Source: Pacificispira sp002696645 (GTDB lineage Bacteria > Pseudomonadota > Alphaproteobacteria > UBA8366 > Aestuariispiraceae). From it: a DNA stretch of 64,000 bases. Shown here piece by piece: positions 18,613 to 27,980 of this stretch (within the stretch, counting starts at the first letter, position 1; each line of letters opens with the position of its first letter). The notes below the pieces were generated by a model. That model had not been told where the DNA came from, did not search any database, and saw only the letters and a program-made list of their open reading frames with translations. The stretch is taken from assembly GCF_048892425.1 (NCBI RefSeq), contig NZ_JBLZHU010000003.1:124001-188000 (forward strand). The letters are read 5' to 3'. Made by a program: the position numbers and the translations under genes.

Positions 18613-18708
18613 GCTGTTTCAGTCCCAATCATGGTTCGTTTCGGTAGCGGCATCGACCATACGATGGCTTCCTGGCGACGCCCGCCAAACAATGGCTGGG
18701 CAAACCAA

Positions 18709-18739
18709 CCCCGCCATTGGATTCTGACCAATGGCGGGG
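18709..18739 (-). promoter_or_regulatory. Perfect 12-bp hairpin between ctaD and ctaB
   Basis: CCCCGCCATTGG (18709-18720) and CCAATGGCGGGG (18728-18739) form a perfect stem with a 7-base loop, 10 bases past the ctaD stop on the transcribed strand. No run of T follows, so it is not a standard intrinsic terminator. It could protect the 3' end of processed ctaC-ctaD message and so set a higher level of structural subunits than of the assembly proteins encoded downstream. That role is inference. Confidence 0.6.
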
Positions 18740-18749
18740 AAATCCTGGC

Positions 18750-20366
18750 TTAGTGGCCGCTGCCACCCCCAATGCGGGGCAGCGTGCTGAATGTATGGAA
18801 TGGGGGCGGTGAACTGACCGTCCATTCCAATGTCGTCGCACCTTCACCCCACGGATTGGCCGCCGCCTTGCGGCCTGCAACCAGCGTGTAGATCACCACG
18901 ATGACAAAAAACAGTGTCGATGCGAATGAGATATAGGCCCCGATCGATGAGATCAGATTCCATTCGGCAAACCCATCCGCATAATCGATGTACCGACGCG
19001 GCATCCCGGCCAGCCCAAGGAAATGCTGTGGGAAGAAGGTCAGGTTCACGCCAACGAAGGTGGTCCAGAAGTGCACGTAACCAGCCCAGGTCGGGATTTC
19101 CCGTCCGGACATTTTGCCCATCCAGTAATACATCCCCATGAACAATGCGAAGACAGCGCCCAATGACAGAACATAGTGGAAATGCGCCACGACATAGTAG
19201 GTATCATGCAACTGCAAATCCATGCCGGCATTCGCCAGAACAACACCGGTCACGCCGCCAACGGTGAACAGGAAGATGAAGCCAATCGCCCACAGCATCG
19301 GCACGGTGAAACGGATGGAACCGCCCCACATTGTTGCGATCCAGCTGAAAATCTTGATCCCGGTCGGGACAGCAATCACCATTGTTGCCGCAGTAAAGTA
19401 GGCCCGCGTATCGACATCCAGACCCACCGTGTACATGTGGTGCGCCCAGACGACAAAGCCCACGACCCCGATTGCGACCATGGCATAGGCCATGCCCAGA
19501 TACCCGAAAATGGGCTTCTTGGAGAACGTGGAAACAACGTGGCTGAGGATGCCAAAGCCAGGCAGGATCATGATATACACTTCCGGGTGACCGAAGAACC
19601 AGAACAGGTGCTGGAACAGGATCGGATCCCCGCCGCCATCCGGACGGAAGAAGGACGTGCCGAAATTACGGTCCGTCAACAGCATCGTAATGGCGCCCCC
19701 CAGAACCGGCAGCGACAAGACCAAAAGGAACGCAGTTACCAGCATTGACCAGGCGAACAACGGCATTTTATGCAAGGTCATGCCAGGGGCACGCATGTTG
19801 AAAATCGTCGTGATAAAGTTGATCGCCCCCAGGATCGAGCTGGCCCCCGCCAGGTGAAGGGCGAAAATCGCAAAATCCACAGCGGCGAGATCATGCCCGG
19901 TAAACAATCCCTGCCCGGTGCTGGAAAGCGGCGGATACATTGTCCAGCCGGTTCCGGCGCCGCCACCAATCAATGTCGACAACAGCAACAGCGCAAATGC
20001 AGGAATCAACAGCCAGAAAGAGATGTTGTTCATACGCGGGAAGGCCATATCCGGCGCGCCGATCATCAATGGCACGAACCAGTTCCCAAAGCCCCCGATC
20101 AGTCCGGGCATAACAACAAAGAACACCATGATCAGACCATGCGCGGTGATCACCGTATTCCATTCATGCCCGCCCGACATAATCTGAACGCCCGGTTCCT
20201 GCAATTCCATCCGCATATAGATGGAAGCCGCACCCCCGATCAGTCCTGCAATAATCGAGAAGATAAGATACATCGTCCCGATGTCTTTATGGTTGGTTGA
20301 AAACAACCAGCGAGCAATACCCGTCGGGGCTCCGTGATCATCATGCGCTGCTGCGGCATATCCCAT
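18750..20366 (-). CDS. ctaD: Cytochrome c oxidase subunit I (aa3 type)
   Basis: A 538-residue subunit with twelve helices. It carries heme and copper ligands in HPEVYIMILPGFG, WAHHMYTVG and HDTYYVVAHFHYV, plus the N-terminal STNHKDIGTMY signature. It is the catalytic subunit that reduces O2 and pumps protons. The ATG at 20366 is preceded by GGAGA at 6 bases and gives the family-like start; a further ATG at 20402 has no such support. It starts 88 bases after ctaC. Confidence 0.98.
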   Translation of the reverse strand: MGYAAAAHDDHGAPTGIARWLFSTNHKDIGTMYLIFSIIAGLIGGAASIYMRMELQEPGVQIMSGGHEWNTVITAHGLIMVFFVVMPGLIGGFGNWFVPLMIGAPDMAFPRMNNISFWLLIPAFALLLLSTLIGGGAGTGWTMYPPLSSTGQGLFTGHDLAAVDFAIFALHLAGASSILGAINFITTIFNMRAPGMTLHKMPLFAWSMLVTAFLLVLSLPVLGGAITMLLTDRNFGTSFFRPDGGGDPILFQHLFWFFGHPEVYIMILPGFGILSHVVSTFSKKPIFGYLGMAYAMVAIGVVGFVVWAHHMYTVGLDVDTRAYFTAATMVIAVPTGIKIFSWIATMWGGSIRFTVPMLWAIGFIFLFTVGGVTGVVLANAGMDLQLHDTYYVVAHFHYVLSLGAVFALFMGMYYWMGKMSGREIPTWAGYVHFWTTFVGVNLTFFPQHFLGLAGMPRRYIDYADGFAEWNLISSIGAYISFASTLFFVIVVIYTLVAGRKAAANPWGEGATTLEWTVSSPPPFHTFSTLPRIGGGSGH

Positions 20367-20454
20367 CGAAATTCTCCGTCTTCCCTTTTCGGCCCCAGGC
20401 AATACTGGTGACCTAAATTACATGGTCCAGGCGTCGAACGCGCCCGGCGCTCCG

Positions 20455-21330
20455 TTATTCGACCGCTTGGGCCGGCGAGGTGGCAACAGCGCGAGACACC
20501 GATGGCGCTTGTGCTTGTTCGACCGGATCATATTTTTCCCGCGCCTGTTCAACCCAGGCCGCAAATTCCGCCTTTGGCAGAACCTGAACCTGAATGGGCA
20601 TGAATGCATGCGCATCCCCGCACAATTCAGAGCAGAAACCGTAGTAAATGCCAGGCTTGTCAATCTGGGTCCAGGCTTCGTTCAAACGACCGGGAACCGT
20701 GTCCATGCGGACGCCAAAATCGCTCATGGACCAATTGTGGATAACGTCTGCTGATGTCATCTGAAGGCGAATTTTCGTATCAGCAGGCAACACGAACATT
20801 TCATCTGTCGCCATCAGGCGGTGGACATCCTGTTCCTTCGCCTCTTCTTCCGTCGTCGCAGCAATGCGCGCTTCGATGAAGAAATTGCCATGATCCGGAT
20901 ATTGATATTCCCAATACCACTGATGCCCGACGATCTTCACCGTCATTTCCGAATCCTCAACTTCATCAGTTGCATATAGCAGCTTGAGAGAGGGGAAGGC
21001 CATGACCACCAGAATCAGAACAGGGATACCCGTCCACAGAACTTCCAGCATGGAATTATGGGTTGTCTTGGACGGCACAGGATTCGCGCTTTCACGGAAC
21101 CGCCAGCAGACATACAGCAACAGGACCAATACGAAAATTGTAATGACCGTGATAATCGGCAACAGCCAGTAATTATGAAAATCGGCCATCTGGTGCGCCA
21201 AGGGCGTAACCGGATCCGGTAACCCCATTTGCCAAGGTTCTGCTTTGGCAGCCAAGGCTTGACCGGCACTGGCAATGGACCCAACGCCCGCTGCAGCCAA
21301 ACCGGAAAGAATCGTAAAGAGCTTCCGCAC
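20455..21330 (-). CDS. ctaC: Cytochrome c oxidase subunit II
   Basis: A 291-residue precursor. It has a signal peptide (about residues 1-27, ending ASAGQALAA), two transmembrane helices and a periplasmic cupredoxin domain with the CuA site CSELCGDAHAFM and the WYWEYQYPD aromatic electron-entry region. It accepts electrons from cytochrome c. No heme-binding CxxCH is present, so the oxidase is aa3 rather than caa3. It is first in the oxidase cluster. Confidence 0.98.
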   Translation of the reverse strand: MRKLFTILSGLAAAGVGSIASAGQALAAKAEPWQMGLPDPVTPLAHQMADFHNYWLLPIITVITIFVLVLLLYVCWRFRESANPVPSKTTHNSMLEVLWTGIPVLILVVMAFPSLKLLYATDEVEDSEMTVKIVGHQWYWEYQYPDHGNFFIEARIAATTEEEAKEQDVHRLMATDEMFVLPADTKIRLQMTSADVIHNWSMSDFGVRMDTVPGRLNEAWTQIDKPGIYYGFCSELCGDAHAFMPIQVQVLPKAEFAAWVEQAREKYDPVEQAQAPSVSRAVATSPAQAVE

Positions 21331-21717
21331 CCTTAATCTCCCGTTTCCCCCGCGATATTCAATTGAACCAACCGTTCAACCGATCGCGCGTTACACCATG
21401 ATCGTAAGAAACCCTTAACAGTGTCGGACCTGCGAGCCTTGCACGTCGTGTCACCAGATTTCCTACCCATCTCCATACTATCGTGCTCTGCGTCTCATTC
21501 AAGGTACACAGACTGTGGGACCCCACGTCTGACCCAAAAAGACGGACTTGCGAGTTAAACACCAGCCCGGCCATGAAATCAACGAATTTCGCCTAATTTC
21601 GGGGCATCCAGCCCATGTTCATATCCCAAGCTTGCGCCAACTTTGGGTAAAATTAAAGACGCGGAACCAATCAGCGACAGATTGTAGCACCTGACGATCC
21701 TGAGAAAATTCCGGCCG
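21331..21717. other. Intergenic region upstream of the oxidase cluster
   Basis: The 387 bases between DUF3422 and ctaC hold no convincing gene. A 71-codon frame on the minus strand (21359-21574) has no recognisable domain. The region presumably carries the ctaC promoter, but no clear box could be singled out by eye. Confidence 0.5.
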
Positions 21718-23154
21718 TCAATCGTCTAAACGGCTGTGTTTTCGGGCCTGGCGCAAACCGAACCAAACACCGATCGCAATCACCGGCACCGCAATACCCT
21801 GCACCAGCGGTGGGTAAACCGGCAGCCCGAACTCCATCAGCGCCTTTGCCGCATATCCAACCAATCCCACAGCATAATATGTTATCGCGGCCACAGACAG
21901 GCCTTCAACGGTCTGTTGCAGGCGCAATTGCATTTTGGCGCGCCGATCCATAGAGGTCAGTAACCCCTGATTCTGACGCTCAAGTTTAAAATCAACACGG
22001 GTGCGCAATAAGTTGGCGGCACGGGTGGCGCGCCGGGACATGCTGGCCATCCGATCTTCTACCGATTCGCAGGTTCGCATCGCAGGGGCCAGACGCCGAT
22101 CCAGGAATTCCTGAATGGTCTGATATCCTTCAACACGCTCCTCGCGCAATTCTGTCAAGCGCGACCGAATCAATGCGAAATACGCTCTGGATGCCGAAAA
22201 GCGATAGCTGTGCTGGGAATTCAACCGTTCAATCTCTGCGGAAAGCTGCATCAATTGGATCAACAGCTCTGATTCACGGTGCGTGGCCCCCGTTTGTTTG
22301 GTTAAGTCCGGCTTGCTTCCATCGGGCCCGGATTCGACCAGGGATGCCGTTTCCGCCGTCAGTTTTGCCAAGCCACCGTCAATTCGGGTCAATTCCGGTC
22401 CGACTTCTCGGGCGGCAGGCAAGCCCAACAGCGCGAAATTCCTGTAGGCCGCAATTTCCAGCAATCGCTGCACAACACGCCCCGCCTTCGCCGGGGGCAG
22501 ATCATAGGGTTTCAGGAGGATTCTATTATGACCATCGCCATGAATGCGCAAATCCGTCCAAACCTGTGCCGAATTCCCCGAAAGTATGCTGTTGACCAGG
22601 CTTTCCGGCACGAACAGGTCAGATAGCAGCTCAGGATCCGGATCGGGCCCTTCAACAGGAAGTATCGCGACATGAATGGCCAATAACACCTCCCCCGGCA
22701 TGGATTCCAGCCATTCGCGCGGCAGAAAGTCAGAAGCGGGCTTTTCAAACGGCACATCAAAAGACCCATGGCGCAGCACCGTATAGGAGGCAAATTCAGT
22801 ATGCCGTTCGAACCGCAACCGGAAAGGCCCAAAATCCGCTGAGAAATGGTTCATATCGCGATGCGGCGGATTGACGCCGTATCGATCACACAATGCTTTC
22901 AGGTGATCGAAAACGCCTGATCCAGCACCTTCGCCCAGAACGGTCGCATACATGCTGGTCTGTACCGGCGGCGTCAGCATCTCAAAAGGACGGGCGTGCA
23001 ATTCGTTTGTCAGGGCATATCGCAATGGGTGTTCCTTCGGAAACGCGAATTTCCGCACACCATCATTTACCAGCCCTTGCTGTTCGGACACATCCGACAA
23101 GCTCCCTTCCGCGGGAGCGGGATGCTTGTCGATTGGTGCTTGGGTCTTGCCCAT
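21718..23154 (-). CDS. DUF3422 family membrane-anchored protein
   Basis: A 478-residue protein of the DUF3422 family, restricted largely to proteobacteria and of unknown function. The first 400 residues are soluble, including RYALTNELHARPFE near residue 45, a family signature, and a helical Arg- and Glu-rich segment at about 290-410 that may be coiled coil. Two hydrophobic helices lie near the C-terminus (about 425-445 and 450-470), anchoring it in the membrane. It is transcribed in the same direction as the oxidase genes and lies upstream of them. Confidence 0.85.
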   Translation of the reverse strand: MGKTQAPIDKHPAPAEGSLSDVSEQQGLVNDGVRKFAFPKEHPLRYALTNELHARPFEMLTPPVQTSMYATVLGEGAGSGVFDHLKALCDRYGVNPPHRDMNHFSADFGPFRLRFERHTEFASYTVLRHGSFDVPFEKPASDFLPREWLESMPGEVLLAIHVAILPVEGPDPDPELLSDLFVPESLVNSILSGNSAQVWTDLRIHGDGHNRILLKPYDLPPAKAGRVVQRLLEIAAYRNFALLGLPAAREVGPELTRIDGGLAKLTAETASLVESGPDGSKPDLTKQTGATHRESELLIQLMQLSAEIERLNSQHSYRFSASRAYFALIRSRLTELREERVEGYQTIQEFLDRRLAPAMRTCESVEDRMASMSRRATRAANLLRTRVDFKLERQNQGLLTSMDRRAKMQLRLQQTVEGLSVAAITYYAVGLVGYAAKALMEFGLPVYPPLVQGIAVPVIAIGVWFGLRQARKHSRLDD

Positions 23155-23416
23155 GGCGGTCCTGCTCCTATCTCAAATAAAGCAACACAATTTTACCTAA
23201 GCGCCCCAGGTTCCCGAAATGTCAGGAAGTCTTGCATACCCCGTTGCGGCAGGTAACGCTATGATCGTCGCAACCATCCTTTGAATTTTATGCTCACGTG
23301 TAACATATATGCGCCAACACCGTGTTTAGATCAGTGTCTGACCTGATTTACAGCCGTCCACGCCCGATCCATTTAGGCCAGTCAGTCTGTGGCCGAACAG
23401 TTAAAAGGGAATGATC

Positions 23417-24847
23417 ATGTCTGATATCGCCATCACCGACGACCTGTTTTACGGTCGCACCGAACTGGACCAGGGACGGGTGGAACGGCTTGTCGCCGAC
23501 AGCCTTAAAGGCGCTGAAGATGGCGAATTATATCTGGAATATGGTCAAAGTGAGAGCCTTGTGCTGGACGATGGGAGCATTCGCAGCGCCAGTTTCGATA
23601 CTTCTCAAGGCTTTGGCCTGCGGTCTGTCGTGGGTGAAGTCTCAGGCTATGCCCATTCCGGCGAATTAAGCGAGGCGGCGATCAAGCGCGCGGCGACGGC
23701 GGTGCAGGCTGTGCATGGCGGCCATGGCGGCGTTCTGGCTGATGCCCCGCCCCGCACGAATATGGCGCTGTATTCCGACGTAAACCCGCTGGAAACATTG
23801 ACCTTTGATGCAAAAGTCGGGCTTTTGAATGAAATCGATGCCTATGCCCGGGCAAAAGATCCCCGAGTCAGACAGGTCACGGCCTCTCTGTCGGCAGAAT
23901 GGTCTGCCATCCAGATCGTGCGCCCGGATGGGGAGCGCGCATCCGACATCCGCCCCTTGGTGCGCGTCAATGTAAGCGTCGTCGTCGAACAGGATGGGCG
24001 CATGGAAACCGGCAGCCATGGATGTGGCGCGCGCATGGATTTCGCGACATTTGTCTCCCCAGACAAATGGCAGGCACAAGTGGATGAGGCCTTGCGTCAG
24101 GCACTTGTCAATCTGGAGGCGATCCCGGCCCCGGCTGGCGAAATGACGGTTGTTCTGGGACCGGGTTGGCCCGGCATTCTGCTGCACGAAGCGATTGGGC
24201 ATGGCCTGGAAGGGGATTTCAATCGCAAGAAAACGTCCGCCTTTGCGGGATTGTTGGGTCAGCGCGTTGCGGCCCCAGGCGTGACGGTCGTCGACAATGG
24301 CACCCTGAAAGACCGCCGCGGGTCCCTGACCGTCGATGATGAAGGCACACCGACCAGCGAAACCGTGCTGATCGAAGACGGTATTCTGAAAGGCTATATG
24401 CAGGACCGCATGAATGCGCGCCTGATGGGGGTTAAATCGACCGGAAACGGTCGCCGCCAATCTTACGCCCACTGTCCAATGGTGCGGATGACCAATACCT
24501 ATATGCTGGCGGGCGACAAAGACCCTGGGGAAATCCTCGCCTCCGTAAAGAACGGCATCTATGCCACCAATTTTGGCGGTGGTCAGGTTGATATCACCAA
24601 TGGCAAATTCGTTTTCTCCTGCACCGAGGCCTATAAAATTGAAGATGGGAAGATCGGTGCGCCGGTGAAAGGTGCGACGCTTATCGGGAACGGCGCAGAT
24701 GCGCTGACCAAAGTCTCCATGATTGGCAATGATCTGAAACTGGATGATGGTGTCGGCACCTGTGGCAAGGAAGGTCAAGGCGTTCCTGTCGGTGTCGGTC
24801 AGCCCACCCTGCGTTTAGACGGCTTGACCGTGGGCGGAACCGGATGA
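23417..24847 (+). CDS. tldD: TldD, metalloprotease subunit of TldD/TldE
   Basis: About 476 residues. The zinc motif HExxxH appears as HEAIGH in LLHEAIGHGLEGDF, followed by the conserved GTPTSETVLIEDG-like region and C-terminal GNGADALTKVSMIGND. TldD pairs with TldE (PmbA) to process small peptides such as modified peptides and antitoxins; the partner gene is not in this window. ATG 23417 has AAAAGGGA 6 bases upstream and is preferred over ATG 23411. The gene diverges from DUF3422. Confidence 0.96.
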   Translation: MSDIAITDDLFYGRTELDQGRVERLVADSLKGAEDGELYLEYGQSESLVLDDGSIRSASFDTSQGFGLRSVVGEVSGYAHSGELSEAAIKRAATAVQAVHGGHGGVLADAPPRTNMALYSDVNPLETLTFDAKVGLLNEIDAYARAKDPRVRQVTASLSAEWSAIQIVRPDGERASDIRPLVRVNVSVVVEQDGRMETGSHGCGARMDFATFVSPDKWQAQVDEALRQALVNLEAIPAPAGEMTVVLGPGWPGILLHEAIGHGLEGDFNRKKTSAFAGLLGQRVAAPGVTVVDNGTLKDRRGSLTVDDEGTPTSETVLIEDGILKGYMQDRMNARLMGVKSTGNGRRQSYAHCPMVRMTNTYMLAGDKDPGEILASVKNGIYATNFGGGQVDITNGKFVFSCTEAYKIEDGKIGAPVKGATLIGNGADALTKVSMIGNDLKLDDGVGTCGKEGQGVPVGVGQPTLRLDGLTVGGTG

Positions 24848-24941
24848 TTCTGGACCAGGACTAAGATTTAGCGGTAGAATGCGCCCGTAAACAGTAAACT
24901 GGGAATGGGTTAATCTGAGTGCCGGATGAAGGTTATTTTAT

Positions 24942-25457
24942 ATGGGTGCATGGAAACGCGTAATGCTGGCGGCCCTTATTATGGGCGGCATGGCTGCCTG
25001 TGATGACGCGGATGATACATCTGCGCAAGAGACGACAAACCAGTCTGACCCAAGCGGCATCAGTACGGCCTGCCTGAAGGAATTGCCAGAGCCCAGCGTG
25101 GACTCCCAAACGCCCGCCCGGTTGAACCTGACACTCAGCGATTTCGTCTATTCATTTGAAGAAGGGCGACATCGCTTTACCCATGACCGCCGCTTTAAGG
25201 AATCAGCGGGAATAGGCCTGTTCATCTATCGCGGTAAGGTCTGCGTCGAAGACGGCACATCCTGCGCCGATGCCTGTGTGCGCTATCGCATTGAACCAGG
25301 CGGCAGCCTGACCCAGCGCGATCATCATTTCGCAACACCTTTGGACCCGGATCGCATTACCCTGCAATACTGGGCCCGCGACGATGCGGGACATGTCATG
25401 ACACTGAAGCAGGAAATCCAGACAAAGGGCAGGGCGGCAACTGTCATGCCGAATTAG
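24942..25457 (+). CDS. Putative lipoprotein of unknown function
   Basis: A 171-residue protein not recognised as a known family. A basic start, a hydrophobic stretch and the lipobox GGMAAC with Cys20 indicate a lipoprotein. The mature part begins with a Ser/Thr/Asp-rich linker, then a compact region with paired cysteines (KVCVEDGTSC and ADACVRY) that could form disulfides in the periplasm. It follows tldD by 94 bases on the same strand, and its last bases overlap the convergent VTT gene. Confidence 0.7.
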   Translation: MGAWKRVMLAALIMGGMAACDDADDTSAQETTNQSDPSGISTACLKELPEPSVDSQTPARLNLTLSDFVYSFEEGRHRFTHDRRFKESAGIGLFIYRGKVCVEDGTSCADACVRYRIEPGGSLTQRDHHFATPLDPDRITLQYWARDDAGHVMTLKQEIQTKGRAATVMPN

Positions 25458-26188
25458 GCACCTTTCTTAAATCGCTTATATATGACGGGAATAACCGACA
25501 GAACGGCCAACCCTGCCAAGGCGATAATGATTTCCGGTGTCAGGACACTGCCCAATGTAAAGGCCTGCCCGGAATCGAAGATACTGCCCAGCCCGGTCCC
25601 AACCTGGGCATAAACAAAGGTTCCTGGAATAATGCCCAAAAAGGTTGCCGCGATGTAAACCCGCACAGGCACAGCCGCAAAAGCGGGCGCGATATTGACC
25701 AGAAAGAACGGGAATATCGGCACCAGCCGCAAGACCAGCAGATAATTAAACGCATCCTGACGAAATCCGCTCAGCAGCCTGTCAACCCGACCACCGGCTT
25801 TGTCTCGTAAGGTGTCTCCCATCGCGGTCCTGGCCACCAGAAAGATGATCGTGGCACCGATCGTCGCCGCCACAACCGTGTACAAGGTCGCAAGAATACT
25901 GCCAAACAGGAAGCCGCCCGCAACCGTGAATACCGTGGCACCCGGCAGCGAGGCGGAAACCATGGCCGCATACAGCACCATATAAACCAACACGGCCACT
26001 ATGGCGTTAGCCGCGACAAAATCCTGCAACTGATCCCGATTTTCCCGCAGCGCGTCAAAACTGACATACCGCCCAAGATCCAAGGCAAAAAAGACAGCGA
26101 AAAGCCCCGCCAGAATCAACAGTGGCATGACGCGTTGCCACAGGGGTTTCTTCTTTGTGGGGTTTTCAGGGTTCACAGTGCTGCTCAT
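25454..26188 (-). CDS. TVP38/TMEM64 (VTT domain) family membrane protein
   Basis: A 244-residue protein with about six hydrophobic segments. The VTT (DedA-like) domain spans about residues 60-190, with GATVFTVAGGFLFG and RLVPIFPFFLVNIAPA as the recognised segments. Family members act in lipid scrambling or membrane homeostasis in the inner membrane; the bacterial function is uncertain. It follows ribH on the same strand with a gap of 72 bases. Confidence 0.9.
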   Translation of the reverse strand: MSSTVNPENPTKKKPLWQRVMPLLILAGLFAVFFALDLGRYVSFDALRENRDQLQDFVAANAIVAVLVYMVLYAAMVSASLPGATVFTVAGGFLFGSILATLYTVVAATIGATIIFLVARTAMGDTLRDKAGGRVDRLLSGFRQDAFNYLLVLRLVPIFPFFLVNIAPAFAAVPVRVYIAATFLGIIPGTFVYAQVGTGLGSIFDSGQAFTLGSVLTPEIIIALAGLAVLSVIPVIYKRFKKGA

Positions 26189-26260
26189 TATCTTGTCTCG
26201 GATGATTGGCGATGTTCCAGGCCATCATCTAGTACGTCCAGCGACAATCCACTAATGACG

Positions 26261-26758
26261 TTACATGACAACTGCGTGAGGCATCGAGCCTGCCCCCTGA
26301 TGCGAGGGCAGTAATATCGCCGCTGCCGCTTCTGCCGCTTCCCGGCCCTTCTTGTCAAAATGCGCGCTGAAGAAATCCAGATGATCCGCGTGATCATGAA
26401 AATGATGCGGCGTCAGCACCACGGACAGGACCGGCACGCCTTCATCCAACTGCACGCGCATCATGCCGTCGATCACCGAACGGGCCACGAAATCATGTCG
26501 ATAGATACCCCCATCGACAACCAGAGCGCAGGCGACGATTGCATCAAACCCACCCCGCCGCGCCAATCGCTGACACAAGAGTGGGATTTCATAGGCGCCT
26601 GGCACAGTGAATTGTTCCACCTGCGCACCTGATAAGCCAACCTTCGGCAAATGTGAAACGAAGCTGGATGCCGCGCGATCCACAATATCGGCATGCCAGC
26701 GCGCACGAATTACCGCGATTTTGGGGGCCGTATTCTGATTGTCATGAGGCGACGTCAT
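26261..26758 (-). CDS. ribH: 6,7-dimethyl-8-ribityllumazine synthase, RibH2-like
   Basis: A 165-residue lumazine synthase from the ATG at 26758 (an ATG at 26815 would add 19 un-family-like residues). FTVPGAYEIPL is the phosphate/substrate segment, and His88 in IYRHDFVA is the usual catalytic histidine. The His-rich segment LTPHHFHDHADH near 116-127 and the ending HFDKKGREAA resemble the type II (RibH2) enzymes of Brucella and rhizobia, which assemble as decamers and are often separate from the main riboflavin operon. It is controlled by the FMN riboswitch at 26861-27044, and no other rib gene is nearby. Confidence 0.93.
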   Translation of the reverse strand: MTSPHDNQNTAPKIAVIRARWHADIVDRAASSFVSHLPKVGLSGAQVEQFTVPGAYEIPLLCQRLARRGGFDAIVACALVVDGGIYRHDFVARSVIDGMMRVQLDEGVPVLSVVLTPHHFHDHADHLDFFSAHFDKKGREAAEAAAAILLPSHQGAGSMPHAVVM

Positions 26759-26860
26759 ATAAATTTCCTTTCCGAACGATCCTAACCCAGCGGGGCGCAC
26801 GGAAAGACGCAACACAGACCTGCCCCGACCATAGATCGCTGGGATCTGCGCACGCTTCCG

Positions 26861-27044
<184 letters not shown>

Positions 27045-27056
27045 ATTTCAATCAGA

Positions 27057-27980
27057 TTAGACCGAAGCCTGGGGGCTTCGCAAATGCTTAAGAAACTTTC
27101 TGTGAAATGCCCCATAGCCCGGCGTCTGCTCCGCGATACGGTCCTGAAACAGCGTATGAACCTGGCCCAGCCGATGAAAGGGAACGGCCATAAAGGCATG
27201 GTGTTCCGTGTGATAGGGCATGTTCCAGGCCAATGCCCGGACCAGCGGATTGGTCAGGGTCGTGCGGGTATTTCGAAACATATCATCAACCAACGGGCAC
27301 AGCCCATGTTCCGCCAGCAGATACAAACGCAAGAACGGCTGGGCCAACACGACGGGAACCATCCAATAGATCACCAGGAACCAGCTTCCCAGCCACAGCG
27401 ACAGCACCGCTGCACCGGCATAAAGGGCCAGATAGACTTGCGCCTCCCGCTGCACCGTTTGAATGGTGCGCCCGGTCAGGAAATCCTCCATGCCCCGTCC
27501 CAAAGCATGCATCACCAGGCCCGTCACCGCAGCCCGCCAATAGGGGATACCGGTCACATGCCACAGATACTGGCCCAGGGTTTCGATCCTCTTGCCCGCC
27601 AGTTCGGGATCTTTTCCCGGAATTTGCGTGTATCGGTGATGTTGTAGATGAAACGCCCGAAAATACTGCGGTGGCAGGATCAGCACCCACCCGGCAATGG
27701 CGGCGATGGCATCATTTAACCAGCGTGTGGCAAAGGCTGTGCGATGCACGCATTCATGGGCAGGCGCAAATAGAAATACCAAGGCGACACCCAACAGAAA
27801 CTGCAATGGCACAGCCGAAACCCATCCCCAGACATCCTGAACCTGCCATGTCCCGAAACCAAGAAGACCGATCAGGCCAAAATGACCGATGACCTGCACC
27901 AAACCACGGGCATCTGATCTTTGACTCAATGCCTTCAGCGCCAATCGGTCCGCATGGCTTAGATCAGTTTTTGTCGTCAT
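27057..27980 (-). CDS. Membrane fatty acid desaturase family protein
   Basis: A 307-residue membrane protein with the three histidine boxes of membrane-bound di-iron desaturases: HECVH, HLQHH and HTEHH. Two to three pairs of hydrophobic helices surround them. It is likely a fatty acid or lipid desaturase or hydroxylase of the inner membrane; the substrate cannot be read. The ATG at 27980 overlaps the stop of the MFS gene (ATGA), so the two are translationally coupled. A longer start at 27998 is less likely. Confidence 0.9.
   Translation of the reverse strand: MTTKTDLSHADRLALKALSQRSDARGLVQVIGHFGLIGLLGFGTWQVQDVWGWVSAVPLQFLLGVALVFLFAPAHECVHRTAFATRWLNDAIAAIAGWVLILPPQYFRAFHLQHHRYTQIPGKDPELAGKRIETLGQYLWHVTGIPYWRAAVTGLVMHALGRGMEDFLTGRTIQTVQREAQVYLALYAGAAVLSLWLGSWFLVIYWMVPVVLAQPFLRLYLLAEHGLCPLVDDMFRNTRTTLTNPLVRALAWNMPYHTEHHAFMAVPFHRLGQVHTLFQDRIAEQTPGYGAFHRKFLKHLRSPQASV

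Noticed and set aside
21359..21574. A 71-codon frame upstream of ctaC
   Set aside because: No ribosome-binding site, no domain and no coding bias visible; treated as intergenic.
23666..24778. A 370-codon open frame on the minus strand opposite tldD
   Set aside because: tldD carries the intact HExxxH motif and family length on the plus strand; the antisense frame has no recognisable domain.
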